64,000 nt of DNA from Dipteronia dyeriana. Taxonomy: Eukaryota > Streptophyta > Magnoliopsida > Sapindales > Sapindaceae. Made by a program: the position numbers and the translations under genes. The DNA is taken from the NCBI GenBank assembly GCA_032871835.1, contig CM065296.1:53783288-53847287 (forward strand), given 5' to 3'. This document shows positions 49,425 to 61,790 of the stretch, in pieces (the first letter of the stretch is position 1; the number at the start of each line of letters is the position of its first letter). Below the pieces are notes generated by a model, which was not told where the DNA came from, did no database searches, and saw only the letters and a program-made list of their open reading frames with translations.

Positions 49425-52400
49425 ATGGGGTGTCCCCAGAAGTCCATAGTTTACAACGGGTCCCTCTGCGCGTGTCCGGCGGGTCAGCTGTTCAGCAGCG
49501 GCAGGTGCTTGGAATTCAAGGAGGGCCCGGCGCTCTCGACGGACTCCGGGGTGGACTACTACGGAGTTTCGTTCCCGGAGACGATTTTCTCGTTCGACTC
49601 GATTAAAAAATTCAGTCAGTCGCAGGCGGTGTTCTTAGAGGCGACGCTGGTGATGGTCTTGACCTGGCTGCTCATGTGTCTCTTCTTGCGCTTCGCCAAC
49701 CTCCGTGATGGCAGGACCATTTGGTTCAGGATCAGGTGGTGGATCACTCGACTCGATATTTGCTTCGCTACTAGGCATTGGCTGGTACGAAATAGTTACT
49801 TGTTCTAAAATGGTATACATGTATTTCAAAATTCTTTATACTCATTAACTACTTCTTCTAAATTTGTAACTACTGAGTGCTTTGTTTAAATGAACTTCAG
49901 GGACCGTTTTTATTCAACCAGATAAAATGACATAAATTCGGCTTAAAAATCATTTTTTACTTTATAAAAGATCTAACTATTCATTTATGTATGGGTGTGT
50001 TTGAAAGTGTTTTCTATAAATCATTGCAAGTGGTTCATGAAAATATAATGTAGCCCAGCACCATCAAGTACTTCTTCTAAACTGGTTCCCACTAAGTGTT
50101 TCATTTAAAAGAAATTCAGGGGCCATTTTTATTTAGCCAAACACTATAAAATATGAGAAGGACATGAAAAGCGGTTTTTACTGTAGAAAAAGCACTTCCA
50201 AATGCTATTGATCAATGTTGAGTGTTTTCCATACTGTGTATAGGATGACCAGAAGGTTGTGACAAAGCGGAAAACAGAACTTGGTGGGACTTTCTCAATA
50301 GCAAGTTGGATTCTTTTCATTGGTCTATTTGCTGCGTGAGTGTTATAACTATGAGTTACAATTTTTTATTCTGAAAAGGAGAAATCTGTGAGAAAGTTTT
50401 ATAGTGTAAGGATTGTTGGTCATATGACTAGAAATTGGATTGGTTTTTCAGGTTGCTATATCAAATCATATCAAAGAGGACAATCGAGGTGCATAATGTA
50501 AGAGCAACAAATGCACCTGACTTAGCCGCGTTCATCAATGATATTGAATTCAATATAACCACAGTTTCTAGTATGACATGTTCGAATTTACGCGGACTTG
50601 GTACTTTAGTTATTGGGAGTCCTGGTTTCGTAGACTTTAGACTTGCTCCTCTTTCAAGTTTTGTCAACTATTCTTGTCATAACACAAGTACTGGGCCAAC
50701 CTTAAGTTTTAAGTGTCGCGACTGCCTCCTCATTCATGATTATATGTACATTTCATGGCAGTTTGTTGACCTTCCCAACAATCCAGCATCTGCAGTTGGC
50801 TTTCGCTTCAACTTTACTGCAAAGCATCATGCTGATAAGAAACATTTGAGTTTTGTGAGTGGAACAGTGAAGAATGGTAGTGCTTTTGATGATACACCAG
50901 TTACATTTAGAGGGACCGGTACAAACATATTAAAATTCAATCTGTTCCCCCGTTTATACCATAATTTACATGATCTAAGACTCCTTCAACCTCTATTTCA
51001 TGAGTTTGTCCCGGGTTCTTCTTTTCGTGAGACAACTCAACTACGGGCTTCCCTTGAAAGATCTAGTGATGCGTTACTAAACACGACATTATATATCAAC
51101 TATCTTTCAGCCTACATCGTTGAGATCGAAAATCGAAGTATAATTGGTCCTGGTAAGTAACATGCTTTACCCTTGTATGCATATTTAGCCACTGATATAT
51201 TTAATTCTATTTACAGTCTTCATTGTTTTCTTTATGCCTTCCAACTATTGTTGATTTGGATGATGGGCAAAGATGGTACTATATTTACCTTGGTATTGTA
51301 AATATAGTCCAATCTTTGCCCATTAAGTTTCAAAGTATGGGGAGACCACTCCCTTGTAGTAGGAGTTGCATTTCGGGTCATGTTTTTAGAGTCTAATACT
51401 CTAATCTCGCCGGGTCATGAGAGACCTCAGCTTTTAAAAAAAACTATTGTTGATTTCAATAAGTCAGTGTTGTAAACTTATGTTTGATAAATTTACTCAA
51501 TTTAATAGTGACTGATTATGTGTGTTTTGGGTGGTGCTAGTGGGGAGTGAGAGTGTGTGAGAGAGTGAGATTGTGGCACATTCATTGGTGGTGGAGAAGC
51601 TTTGAGAGCCTCGGTTTCTATGTTCGGAGCTGTTATTTTTCTCATCCCTCCACCCTAGCATAGTGCTTGACTTCCAGTTTGTCAGAATAATCAGTTGACA
51701 TCACCGTTTTCCTTTAATGTGGGGAGAAATGACCATCTTACATTTGGAAGCTAGATATCCTCGTACCTAGTAAGTGGCCTCATAAGGATAACTAAGCTGA
51801 CACTGAAGTTGGTTGCTTGCACAACAAGGTGGTGCACTGCACTGCATGCAAATTTGCAGTAGAATTTGCTATGAACCTTCAACATTCCTGTTTATTGTAT
51901 TCAAGATTAGAACGTGCTTGCTGGCAGAAAATCGCTGTCCCATTCTGGAGTGAGCTGGAGACAGACAGAGAGTGTGCGAGACATTGAGGACTCAGAGAGA
52001 AGTACAAATGACTAAAAGAGATTATTTTCGTTTCTATGAGTTACTTTCTTTTGGGATTGGGAGTCTGATGTCATATTATACATTTTTACTTAGCCTATTA
52101 AATTTTTGCTCTGCCATCACAGCACTAAACAAATGATTTATTAGTTTATCAGGTAGTCTCTGTTGTGACCCAAACTATTCCATTCACGATACCTCTGACA
52201 GGGTTTGGTAAAATTGCCACTTACTTTGGTCTCCTCTTTGTTGATTGTACTGAGTGAAAAATATAAATTCCATGTAATTCAAATGTTAGATGCTTTAATC
52301 TAGCAATTTTATGTCAGCACTCATAAATAAGCTGAGTTATACTGTTTTACCATTTGTTTGGTGTTCAAACAACTTATTTTTGGGATGAGCTTCATTTTCA

Positions 52401-55400
52401 CTACCATTCTGTGTAACTGTGAAGTCTTTGGGGGTACCTATTTTGTATTCCTTCAATCCCATTGTGTTCTTCTCCAACTGCTATAATGCTGGTTGTTCTT
52501 TGCCTTGAATTTCTGATCTATAGTTTTCTTGATAGATTTGTGTTGCGGCTTACTAATCTAGTATGGATTTATTTCTATTGATGATATACTAATTGCTGAT
52601 TTTGAATTGTTTTCTTTCTTCTTCAACATGCAGTGAGCTTCCTTGCTGATCTTGGTGGCTTATATTGCTTTAGTATTGGCATATTTTTCTACTTGTTGGT
52701 GCAAGTATGATTCATTTCCCTTTTAAGCTCGTCTTCTTTTATTTTTTTTATTTTTATTTTTTTAACTTTTAGTTTTTGTGACAATTTGTTTAAATTTTTA
52801 AGAACAAAATTGGGATGCAATTTAAATACACAAATATGTATATACATAAAAAAATGGTTATAAAAATTAATTATATGACAACTATTTAAGCATGTATATG
52901 CTTATTTCAACTCAAGAAGGTTAGATATATGTATGAATATGATCAGTGAATTCAATTTACATCCTGTGGTCTCAAGCCCTGCTTAAGTGGACTTGAGACT
53001 TGTTGAATAACAAAATTCTCTTTGTCAATCTAGTGTGAATACAGAATCAAGAAACTCCGCAATGAAGATAGCATTTTGCGAAAGATTAGAAACCGTCGAA
53101 GAGCTCAGGAACGTTGGGATAAAGTAATTTATTTCTTATCTAAGAAAATAGCTTGTGTTTGCTCTATTATTTTTATGTGAATATTTCATTTCTATATCTT
53201 TCATGTTTCAGTTGTCTGACATATACATGTTCTTCTTATAACTAGTTAAGGAAATACGTAATGTACACTTGGGGTTGCAACACTTTAGTTGATGACTACA
53301 AAGACACTAAAAATGAATTGACTTGCAGTAATCTCTGTAGTCCATCAATTCGCAGTCTTCGTAAAAGTGGGTCATCACTGAACAGGAGGCAACAAAACAG
53401 TTTGGATACTATTTGTTTTCACAAGAAAACCAGCTTACCTTCTGAGAAGGTCAGGCTCGATCTATTTCTCTATGCAATATGGTGGATTTACATGCTCCAA
53501 CTCTTTGGTTACTTATTTTTGTAATTATTATTATTATTATATATTTTGTGGTTGAGTGGTTGGGGTTTCTACTGTGTTTTTCAATGTTTTTTTTTTCTTT
53601 TTACTTTATATGGAATGACCGTCTTTTATATTGTGCAGAATGGGACTCCAGATTGCTCCCACACATGTGAAGTGGAGTGTTGTGTAAAAGTAACTGAGGA
53701 GAAGCAGTCATGTCTAAGGGATAAACCGGTATGATGTTTTTTCTGTGTACTCGATGTTTACCATGGAATGGATCTTATTTTAATGTAGTTTTATAGAGAA
53801 CCCTTTGCACTTAATGTCCCCTCTTCCATCCCCAACCCTCCCACCCCACCTTCTATTCCCTTGAAGTTTTTTTTTGTTTCTTTCCATTAGTAGACAGCAT
53901 CAGTAATTATTTAATGTCTATATTATAATTGTTTTTATTATTGTATTGTTTTTTAATATCATTTTGAAAGTAAATAATGTGTGTCGGAATTAATCTAGAG
54001 GTGTTGAATAAGTTTTAATCATTTGTTTGCCAATTTTTCTATTTATCAATGTTAACAAATTTATCCCATATTAGCAAGTAGTCAATTAATACTAAAAACA
54101 TATGGTAAACAATAAAAACACGAGTTGTTTAATGTGAGAAACCTCCCAACCGTGCAAAACTCACGGGCTATCAATCTAGCCACATACGGTCTTCAAATCC
54201 ACTATTTGAATGAACGTTTACACCCTAGGTTGACCTCAAATCAAACCATTCTTGGTCACTAACCCTTTCACTCTACCCAACGAGCCTTTAACAGTGATCT
54301 TTGACTAATTTATTTGTGGACTAATTCACATACTCACAATGCTTAACAATCTAAGGAGAGAACAACCTATGTGAATATGTAAAAATATTCTAACATGCAA
54401 TTAATGCTAGGCTCCACTAAATGTTTATCTAGAGATTTCAAGATGACAATAAGCACAAATCCTAGATATCAATATCTAAATGCAAAGTAAGAAGATTTAG
54501 GTAGAGGGTAAAATGGTCCTAAGCACTAGCTATCAAAGAACAAAGCCACTCAACCAACAAACAAAGCCACAGACTTATTCAAACCATGCTTAACCAAAGA
54601 AGCATGCAATTATTCAACAAAATAATTGCTAACCCTAGGCAAAGATGAACAAATAATGAAATAACAAGTTCTAGGGCATGTTCAACTTACAAGTTGTGAA
54701 AGCATGAAGACCCATGAGTAGATGATGCATAAAAGATACTAGATGTACATGAGGTTTGTGTTTGGTTGCGTAAAGGTGAGTTCTTAAGAGTCTCTTCTCT
54801 TATAATTCACTTTCTCTCCAATAATCAATTTTGGACTCAAATAAACGAGCAAGAAAGAAGACAACTATATATATAAGAGGTCAAAGTGATGCTAGGTCAC
54901 AGTCAGAAATTACGCAATGCCCGGGTTCTGTGCGGGTAAGGGACCCGCTTACTACCAGCACACCGGGGCATCAAAAACATAGTAGAGAGATTACGCTGTT
55001 AAGTGTGCGAGTATGGACCTCCACACTACCCACACACTAAGAGAAGCAGAACCAGCATGAGAACTAAGCTGGCCAGTCCGCGGGTAGGGAGCCCGCACAG
55101 GGTCTATCTTAAGAGGACATTCATCGCTTCTAAGAGGATGCACACCAACGTGCGGGCGTGGACGTTTCCGATCAAATAACGGAGAACGATTTACAATGAA
55201 CAAAGCCACACTTAGAGCTATCAACAAAATGCATGTGTGGGAAGTGTAAAGAAAGCACATACGAAGGAATGAAACACAAATGCAAGATTAGCAAGACATG
55301 CGTCGAGAAGTGTGTGTGCAACTACATCTCTTCAAAGAGTTAAGCGCAAGTGATATACCTTTGGAGTGCTTTTAAGCTTGAGGACTTGATTATGTCTTTG

Positions 55401-56142
55401 AGGCTTGATCACAAACAATAAGACCTAAACTACCCTCACAAGTAAATCTCCAATGTGGCTTTTCAGCGAAATAAGCCAATCAAAATATGAGCAACTTATT
55501 TAAATTATTATTTTATTCAAAGACATAACATACTATGCTATTAAGCCTTCTTCCATATTTGATAATACATAAACGGAGAGCTTCTTCAAGTAGATCTTTT
55601 AGGAGTAGATCTTTTAAAGTAGACCTTTTATAAGTGGAGCTTCTAATAGGAAGATGTTGATCGTTTGGTTGTCAATTAGAAGAAGCTTTTTTAAATGGTG
55701 AGATTACTGAAATATTCAAAAACTATTTTAAATGATAGGGTTATATTAGGTTTTTTAGTGTTATTAAAAAAGCTCAAAAAGATCTACTTGGAAAAACCTA
55801 AAATTTGAGCTTCTTCAAATAGAGGTAAAACAACTTTTTTAATCATCTAAAAGCTCTACTGAGTGACAACCAAACGATACAATTTTTTTTAAAAGAGATT
55901 TTTTAATTAAAAAAGCTCTTTTCAGCCATTAGACAAGTTTTTCCAAACGGACACTTAATGTTTCTTGGTATACAATATAATAGTTGTAGATTAGCTTGAA
56001 ATTGGGATAAGATGTGTGTGAACTTCATGGTCTGGTATAGAAATATATTGCTTAATGTTTCTTGGTATACAATATAATAGTTGTAGATTAGCTTGAAATT
56101 GGGATAAGATGTGTGTGAACTTCATGGTCTGGTATAGAAATG

Positions 56143-56194
<52 letters not shown>

Positions 56195-56385
56195 AGAGAG
56201 AGAGTGGACCATTATATTTACATACTTTGATTCAAAGTGTATGCACTTGTTAAAACTTCTCCATAATCAATGGTTTACATGTAACGCACTTATATATAAC
56301 TTATATATATAACTTATATATATACTTCTCCATAATCAATGGTTTACATGTAACACACTGATATATAACTTATATATATATATAA

Positions 56386-56421
<36 letters not shown>

Positions 56422-56996
56422 CATTTTCAGATGTTCTAAAGCTGTTTATCAATTGGAGTGATGTTTTAACATATTCGATTATGTTTTGTTTCCTGTTTTC
56501 TGTCATGGAAAACTTATATTAATTGTAAGTGGAAGTGTTTAAAGTTAATGTCTTGAATGCTTTGTCGTCCAGCTTCAAAATCCTCGAGTGCATGGCTCTG
56601 CAAATACTTGGAAAAAACGAATGCCTTCTGCATGTGGGGAACGTGCCTCCCAACCTCAAAAATTCGCATCCGGTGATGAGAATATCATTCCCCCACCACC
56701 TCCACTCGGTAATAAATAATCTTTTACAACCTGCCTTTTTTTTTTTTTTCTTATTTTCATATTGCATGAGTTGGGGTTAAAGTGATGTTATCAAATAACT
56801 TTGTGACTTTTCCCATGCAGTATTGAAGCCTGAATCTGAAGTGGAGATGTCTGATATCCAGACGAACTTCAAACATTTGTATGACTACAATGTGATGTTG
56901 AGGGAGAAATTGGTTGCTGCACAATCTTCTCTTCATGCTCTGGCAGCTAAATCCTCATTGCCGGCACTAGAAAGCCAAACAAACCTAGAATTGTGA
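49425..56996 (+). CDS. Three-pass membrane glycoprotein-like protein, unknown function
   Basis: Nine exons with GT-AG introns: 49425-49784, 50244-50335, 50452-51152, 52634-52704, 53034-53123, 53246-53449, 53639-53728, 56573-56708, 56821-56996. The joined length is 1,920 nt, 639 codons plus TGA, with all phases consistent. The N-terminus MGCPQKSIVYNGSLCACP is Cys-rich. Predicted membrane helices are at residues about 68-90 (EATLVMVLTWLLMCLFLRF), 136-157 and 385-408. The 225-residue loop between helices 2 and 3 has seven N-glycosylation sequons (NIT, NYS, NTS, NFT, NGS, NTT, NRS), so it probably faces the lumen or outside. The C-terminal ~230 residues are basic then Cys-rich (CSHTCEVECC), with a PPPPP run near 580 and a possible helical end. 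I do not recognise the family. The start at 49,425 is chosen because the next upstream in-frame codons are non-ATG. Exon phases and the absence of stops support a live gene. Confidence 0.85.
49785..50243 (+). other. Intron 1 with an internal duplication
   Basis: Two diverged copies of a roughly 110-bp segment (ACTTCTTCTAA onward) start near 49,851 and 50,070, 219 bp apart. No gene inside. Confidence 0.6.
51153..52633 (+). other. Intron 3 with a hairpin
   Basis: A 1.5-kb intron. An inverted repeat at 51,262-51,288 / 51,298-51,324 (GGGCAAAGAT...ATCTTTGCCC, few mismatches, 9-nt loop) could form a stable stem. The remainder has no recognised feature. Confidence 0.6.
54040..55430 (-). repeat. Copia-like LTR fragment in intron 7
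   Basis: Read on the minus strand it shares an arrangement with 60.9-61.5 kb: GATATCTAGGATT, a CATCTT...TCTAGATAA segment, then AGCCCGTG followed by a TTTT/GGAGGTTT-type stretch. Such a block is common at the end of plant Tork-type Copia LTRs. Boundaries and target duplication not found; no coding domain. Confidence 0.4.
55660..55878. mobile_element. Short MITE-like foldback in intron 7
   Basis: Ends ATCGTTTGGTTGTCA and its exact inverse, with AAAGCT-rich interior repeats on both sides. No clear target duplication, so the superfamily is uncertain. Confidence 0.5.
55954..56147. repeat. 97-bp tandem duplication
   Basis: Two nearly identical copies starting CTTAATGTTTCTTGG at 55,954 and 56,051, followed at once by a (TA)n tract. 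Confidence 0.9.
56149..56419. repeat. (TA)n tracts with a 69-bp duplication
   Basis: (TA)n at 56,149-56,191 and 56,389-56,419. Between them CTTCTCCATAATCAATGG is repeated at 56,256 and 56,325, with TTATATATAAC units after each copy. Confidence 0.85.
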
Positions 56997-57470
56997 AGTT
57001 AGCAAGTAAAAACAATACTCTTTCAAGTTTGTGGTACTGTGTCCTTGGGAGTGAAACTGTTATTGAGCTAAAGTAGCCCTTGTGGACCTCCCAAAAACCC
57101 GTAACTCATCAGGCTTTCAGGCATAAATCTTACCATGATTGCTTCATTAAAGAGCAACTTTTCGTTGGTATGGAAAGGGAAAAATTCTGCGGCAAGGATA
57201 GGTTGCTTGATGAGTTGTGTTGTTACAGCTTTTTTATACTTCAGTTAAAAAAAGATGGTTTGATGAGATGATGGGTTGCAATGTTGAGGTTCTTTGTGCA
57301 GTCTGATTGTAAGTATACTGTATACATGTATTTTTGCCCTGTATAATGCCAGAAAAATAGGAATAATTGATGATGATACTCTACGATTTAGTTGGTTTGA
57401 TTCATTAGTGACCTGAATCTTTAACCTTGTCATGTTTGTTGTTGGTTATGAAACAATAATACAAATCGAT
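56997..57470 (+). other. Probable 3' UTR of the host gene
   Basis: Follows the TGA at 56,994. AATAAT-type poly(A) signals occur near 57,453; the exact end cannot be fixed from sequence alone. Confidence 0.45.
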
Positions 57471-57714
57471 TATTTTTTGTTTTCCTGTCTTATGATTGAA
57501 TTATTTCAATATGGATGCAAAAGATGTAATTCTAACATTTAGACTTCCAAACTCAAATATCACTTTAATTTTAGCATTGTACAAACCGTAGTCGTAACAT
57601 TGAAATTCATCTGGACTGATATTTACAACAATATTGTCTCCTTATTATCACCCATTTCGCTTCAAGAGAAGGGAGAGATGCATAATATTTTGTGATGTTG
57701 ATTTGAAATATTAA
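57471..57714. other. Intergenic AT-rich DNA
   Basis: No feature seen between the probable gene end and the transposon nest. Confidence 0.5.
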
Positions 57715-58235
57715 AAATATAAAGGGATATGATAATTTTCCTCCTTATAGTTTGTTATATTAGTCACTTTAACCCTTTTGGTTTTGTTAATGGTTATTAT
57801 TCCCTCTAAAAACCAAAATATTTGACATTTTATCTCTCGCTGTTAGGAATTCTATTAGTCTAAAATGTCTTATTATCTTTGAACACGTGAGTTATTGTCT
57901 CTAATGATATCACTAACTGTTTTTATAGGATAAAAAATCAAAAATAAAAATGTAAAAACTAATAAAAGTATTTAAAAAAAAAACAAAGAATTGAAAATAA
58001 AAAATAAAAAATAAAATAAAACAAGGGATCACCACCATCCATGACGGTAGAGAGAAAAAAATTACATAAAAAAAACTTAGTATTAAAAAAAAACAATTCA
58101 TACTTCATATGAAAAACTTTTTTTGTAATATTATTTTAGTTTTCTTACAATTATATTATTATATTTTTTTTAAGATTTTTTTTATTTTTTATTTTTTAGT
58201 TTTTATTTTTTTTACATTTCATCCTTATATTAATG

Positions 58236-59999
58236 CACTAAAAAAAAAGAGGCCTTTTTAAAGGCGACGAAAATTCAAATTTCCCCCATACCCTCTACCC
58301 GACCCACCAGGTCCATTGAACCTGGAAACAGACACCGGATCTGGAAGGAAAGCAAAGACTTATCCACTTTACTACTGCTATGAATTTGTTATGTAATGCA
58401 TCATTATTATATTTAACCTCTATATGTTTTTAAATTTTAATGATCTTTTAATCAAAAATTTATTTGTAGATTAATTCCAAAAATTAAAATTTTATTTTTA
58501 TGATAAACAAATTGACTTTTTTTTCTTTTTGAAATATTAACAACAATTCAGGATTTTGTGGGGAGGGGAAAGAGACTCAAACTCACAACCTTACGGTGTG
58601 GGTGTGATGAGCTTTACCGTTGGGTCAATCTCATCTAGTCGTAAACAAATTGATATTAAAAAAATGTTTATCGTAGCTTTTAATTAAACTATTTTGTTGA
58701 AATCATATATTGTCAGATCAAATGATCTATCGTTAATCTTATTCAGAATAGAGAGACTTTCTTTACATGTAAGATTTGAATTCCTATCGCAAATGTTAAG
58801 TAGAAATGTACAACTTTTCTCTAAAAAGTGGTTTTAAATTTTAGATTTTTATTCTAAAAATAATATTATTTTTGTCCTAATAAGCCCTTAAACTCAAACT
58901 TTTTTATTTTCTTTTCTTTTTTTTATAAAAAAATTCTCAAACATATTAGGGACGAATAATTTATTTCGTTCCAATAGACATCCTATTGGGAAGAATAATT
59001 TATTTCGCTCCAATACATATCCTATTAGGACAAACAAATTTCGTCCCTAAAAGTCTCATCACTTTTGCATCTTTTAGGGACAAATAATTTTTTTCGTCCC
59101 AAAAAATCTCGTCAAGTTTGTCATTTTTAGGGACGAATAATTTGGTTCGTCGCAATAAACGTTTTATTGAGATGAAAATTTTCTTCCCTAAAAGTAGGGG
59201 TGGGTACAAAAACCAAAACCGAATTCAATCGAACCAATCAGAAACAAAAAAGGGTGGTTGATTCAATTTATAGCTTCTATTCGGTTTAAATCGATTTGAA
59301 ATTTGAGAACCGAATTGGATTTGGTTCGGTTCGGTTTCAGTTTTGCACATATAAAACCGAACTGAACCGAATAAACCGAATAAACCAATTTGTCTTAATT
59401 AATTATTTTGTAAGGTTTAGTTATATTAGGGATTGTTTGTTGATGATGTTTTATTTTTTAACTACATTATGTACTTCATTTTTTTACTTTTATTTTATAT
59501 AAGTTATGAGGATTTTATATTTTGGTTGAGTATATGCTGAATATGATTGAAATTTTAGATTTGGATTGAAAATTGAATTGTATTTTGTTTAAATTATTTT
59601 TTACATATAATGTTTACTTAAAAAAGTTTAATCCTAAATGCAAAAAATGCAACTTAAAGACCCAAAAAAATTTAAAACATATAAAGAAAACCTTTAAAAT
59701 CCAATAGGCCCAAAACTGAATTGAACCGAACCGAGATAAATGTGTCTGGTTCAATTCAGTTTTCAGGTTCAAAACGATTTAAACCGATTCACATTTTCAA
59801 AAAATGAATATATGTCGGTTCAATATGGTTTTGACCAAAACCGAATCGAATCGAACCATGTCCACCCCTACCTAAAAGTTTATTCAGGTTTACAATTTTT
59901 AGGGACGAATATATTAGTGCGTCTCAATAGATGTTCTATTGGGACAAATTTTATTTGTCCCAAAACATTTCATCACTATAACCTATTTTTCTTATAGTG
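58236..59999. mobile_element. Non-autonomous CACTA element
   Basis: Begins CACTAAAAAAAAAG and ends CTTATAGTG (inverse CACTATAAG), with the 3-bp duplication ATG at 58,233-58,235 and 60,000-60,002. Subterminal TTTAGGGACGAAT repeats in both directions are typical of CACTA ends. No transposase gene. Confidence 0.85.
59195..59870. mobile_element. Non-autonomous hAT inside the CACTA element
   Basis: Ends TAGGGGTGGGTAC and, reversed, TAGGGGTGGACAT. A perfect 8-bp duplication CCTAAAAG lies at 59,187-59,194 and 59,871-59,878. Contains AACCGAA/TTCGGTT subterminal repeats; 676 bp, non-coding. Confidence 0.9.
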
Positions 60000-60342
60000 A
60001 TGGTTTTTTTTTAAATAAATTGTTTAATTTTATTAATTTTTTTTTTTAAAATACTTTTATTAGTTTTTTTTTTTTAATTCTATTTTTTTAATTCTATTTT
60101 TTTTTTCTAAAAACAATTAGTGGTATCATTAGGGGTATAACTGATGTGTTCAGTGGTAACAAGATCATTTAATTGATTTTTTGACAGTCAAAGAACTAGA
60201 CTAAGGGAATTCCTAACCGCAGGGGGTAAAATGTCTAAAACCTTGGTTTTTAGGGGGAGAATAACCGTTACTGAAATTAGAGGGGTTAAAGTGTCTAATA
60301 TAACAAAGTATAGGAGAAAAATGATTATATTCTAAACATAAA

Positions 60343-60690
60343 AGAAAAAAAAATGACGATGTTTTCTTATTGAATAAAATAAAAAAGATGAGTTAAAGAA
60401 CTAAACATAATTTAAAGGGAAAGTATCAATTTCCCTTGTAATTTTCCATATTAGATAGACTGTCCCATCTAGTTTCATTAACGGTTGGTTTGCCCCCCTA
60501 AAACATAAATATTGGTCACATTCCCTCTTATTGTCGGGGATTTCAAAGGCAATAATCTCTTGTCATGCGTCACTGAGCTGTGCCACTCCACCATCGCCTA
60601 TTGAAAATTTAGGCTGTGCGCTGGTGGTGCGCTATTCGACTAGCACCACTAACTAGTGCACATAGCAGGAGCTAGAACCTTTTTTTCAAA
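60343..60690. other. Diverged MITE-like segment
   Basis: From about 60,419 the sequence (TTTCCCTTGTAATTTTCCATATTAGA, given as two motifs TTTCCCTTG and CATATTAGA, with GTTTCATTAACGG) resembles the arm of the Mutator-like foldback at 57,724. It may be a related truncated copy. No gene. Confidence 0.35.
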
Positions 60691-61620
60691 ACGACATCAC
60701 TTTGGTTGAAACTCATATATATATAACTCTTTGTATTTAGGTCGTGTAAGAGTTCAGAATATCATATATTTTCCTTAGAACATATTTCAAAAGGAAAAAT
60801 CTTGCAAGAACTCATCTTTAAACACTCAAAGCATTTCCTTGTGCATAAAAACATCATCTTGCATCATCTATGGTCATTTAGAGTGCATCAATAGATAGTT
60901 TTGCATTATCACATCTTGTTTGGTAAGTTTCTCACTATCTTCTTACAAGTCAAGTGTTTTTCTTGCTAAGCCATCTCTTTTATCATTTGTATGCTCTTAG
61001 AATATGTTCTAGATACAAAATAGAGATTGTTGTGATGACATGATTGAGTGTTGTATTGTGATAGCTTTATAGGATTGTTTGATCTATGTTTAGCTAAGCT
61101 TTATGAACATGTCATTGAGCTCTTGATATCTAGGATTGTATCAATTGCCATCTTATCATTCTAGATAAGCATATAAGGTTCCCTAGCCTTGTTTGTTCTT
61201 TGAATATCATCATATATTGCCATTTTATCTCTTCATTGAGAAGTAAGACTTGTGTTGCTTCCGGGATTAGGTAGCTTAAATCACAAGCATGATGAACTAA
61301 GTTCACTTATACCGGGATTAGGTAGTGGTGGTGGATTATAAACCAGGATTAGGTTGTAATTCCTTTGCTATTAGTGGATTTGAGGTTCGAGTGTGGCGCA
61401 CTTAACAGCCCGTGGTTTTTCCCATTTGGAGGGTTTCCACGTATATCTCAAGTGTCTTTACTATTTCCGCACTTATTACACTTGTGATATTATTGTAACT
61501 AGTTAGGGGTATTTTCGTCAACTTGACCATAAACGAAAATTAGGTAAAATTGTTTAAAATCTATTCACCCTTTATAGATTGTTCTTAAACACACCATAAT
61601 AATTGTTTCAAGTGACACGT
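60690..61620 (+). repeat. Copia-like LTR fragment
   Basis: AT-rich non-coding DNA ending with AGCCCGTGGTTTTTCCC (61,409 on), GGGTTTCCACG and, further on, ATCTATTCACCC (about 61,559). These motifs are typical of the R/U5 end of plant Tork-type Copia LTRs, and it resembles the inverted segment in intron 7. Exact termini and target duplication not found. Confidence 0.45.
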
Positions 61621-61790
61621 CAGTGAAGATAGTGGTAAAACGGGGATGTGACAGTGCCATGTCATTTAGAGTAAACTAGACAACTGAAGAGGCTATGACC
61701 GGAGACAAATCATCAGATCTGGATGCGTGTCAAGGAAGTACGTGTGAGCCTAGAATGTGTCTGCCATGTAAAGCCGATCGATCTGGGAAG

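Larger units (their letters stand above)
53729..56572 (+). other. Intron 7, 2.8 kb, expanded by repeats
   Basis: Contains LTR-like sequence in minus orientation (about 54,040-55,430), a foldback segment (55,660-55,878), a 97-bp tandem duplication, a 69-bp duplication and two (TA)n tracts. The other introns total far less, so this is the gene's main insertion site. Confidence 0.75.
57724..60333. mobile_element. Mutator-like foldback element, outer level of a nest
   Basis: Long inverted arms (57,724 to about 57,970 and about 60,030-60,333). Matching landmarks include TTTGTTATATTAG, CACTTTAACCC, TAAAAACCAA and GTTAGGAATTC. The 9-bp flanks AAATATAAA and AAACATAAA differ at one base. No transposase; without its inserts about 0.85 kb. 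Confidence 0.75.
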
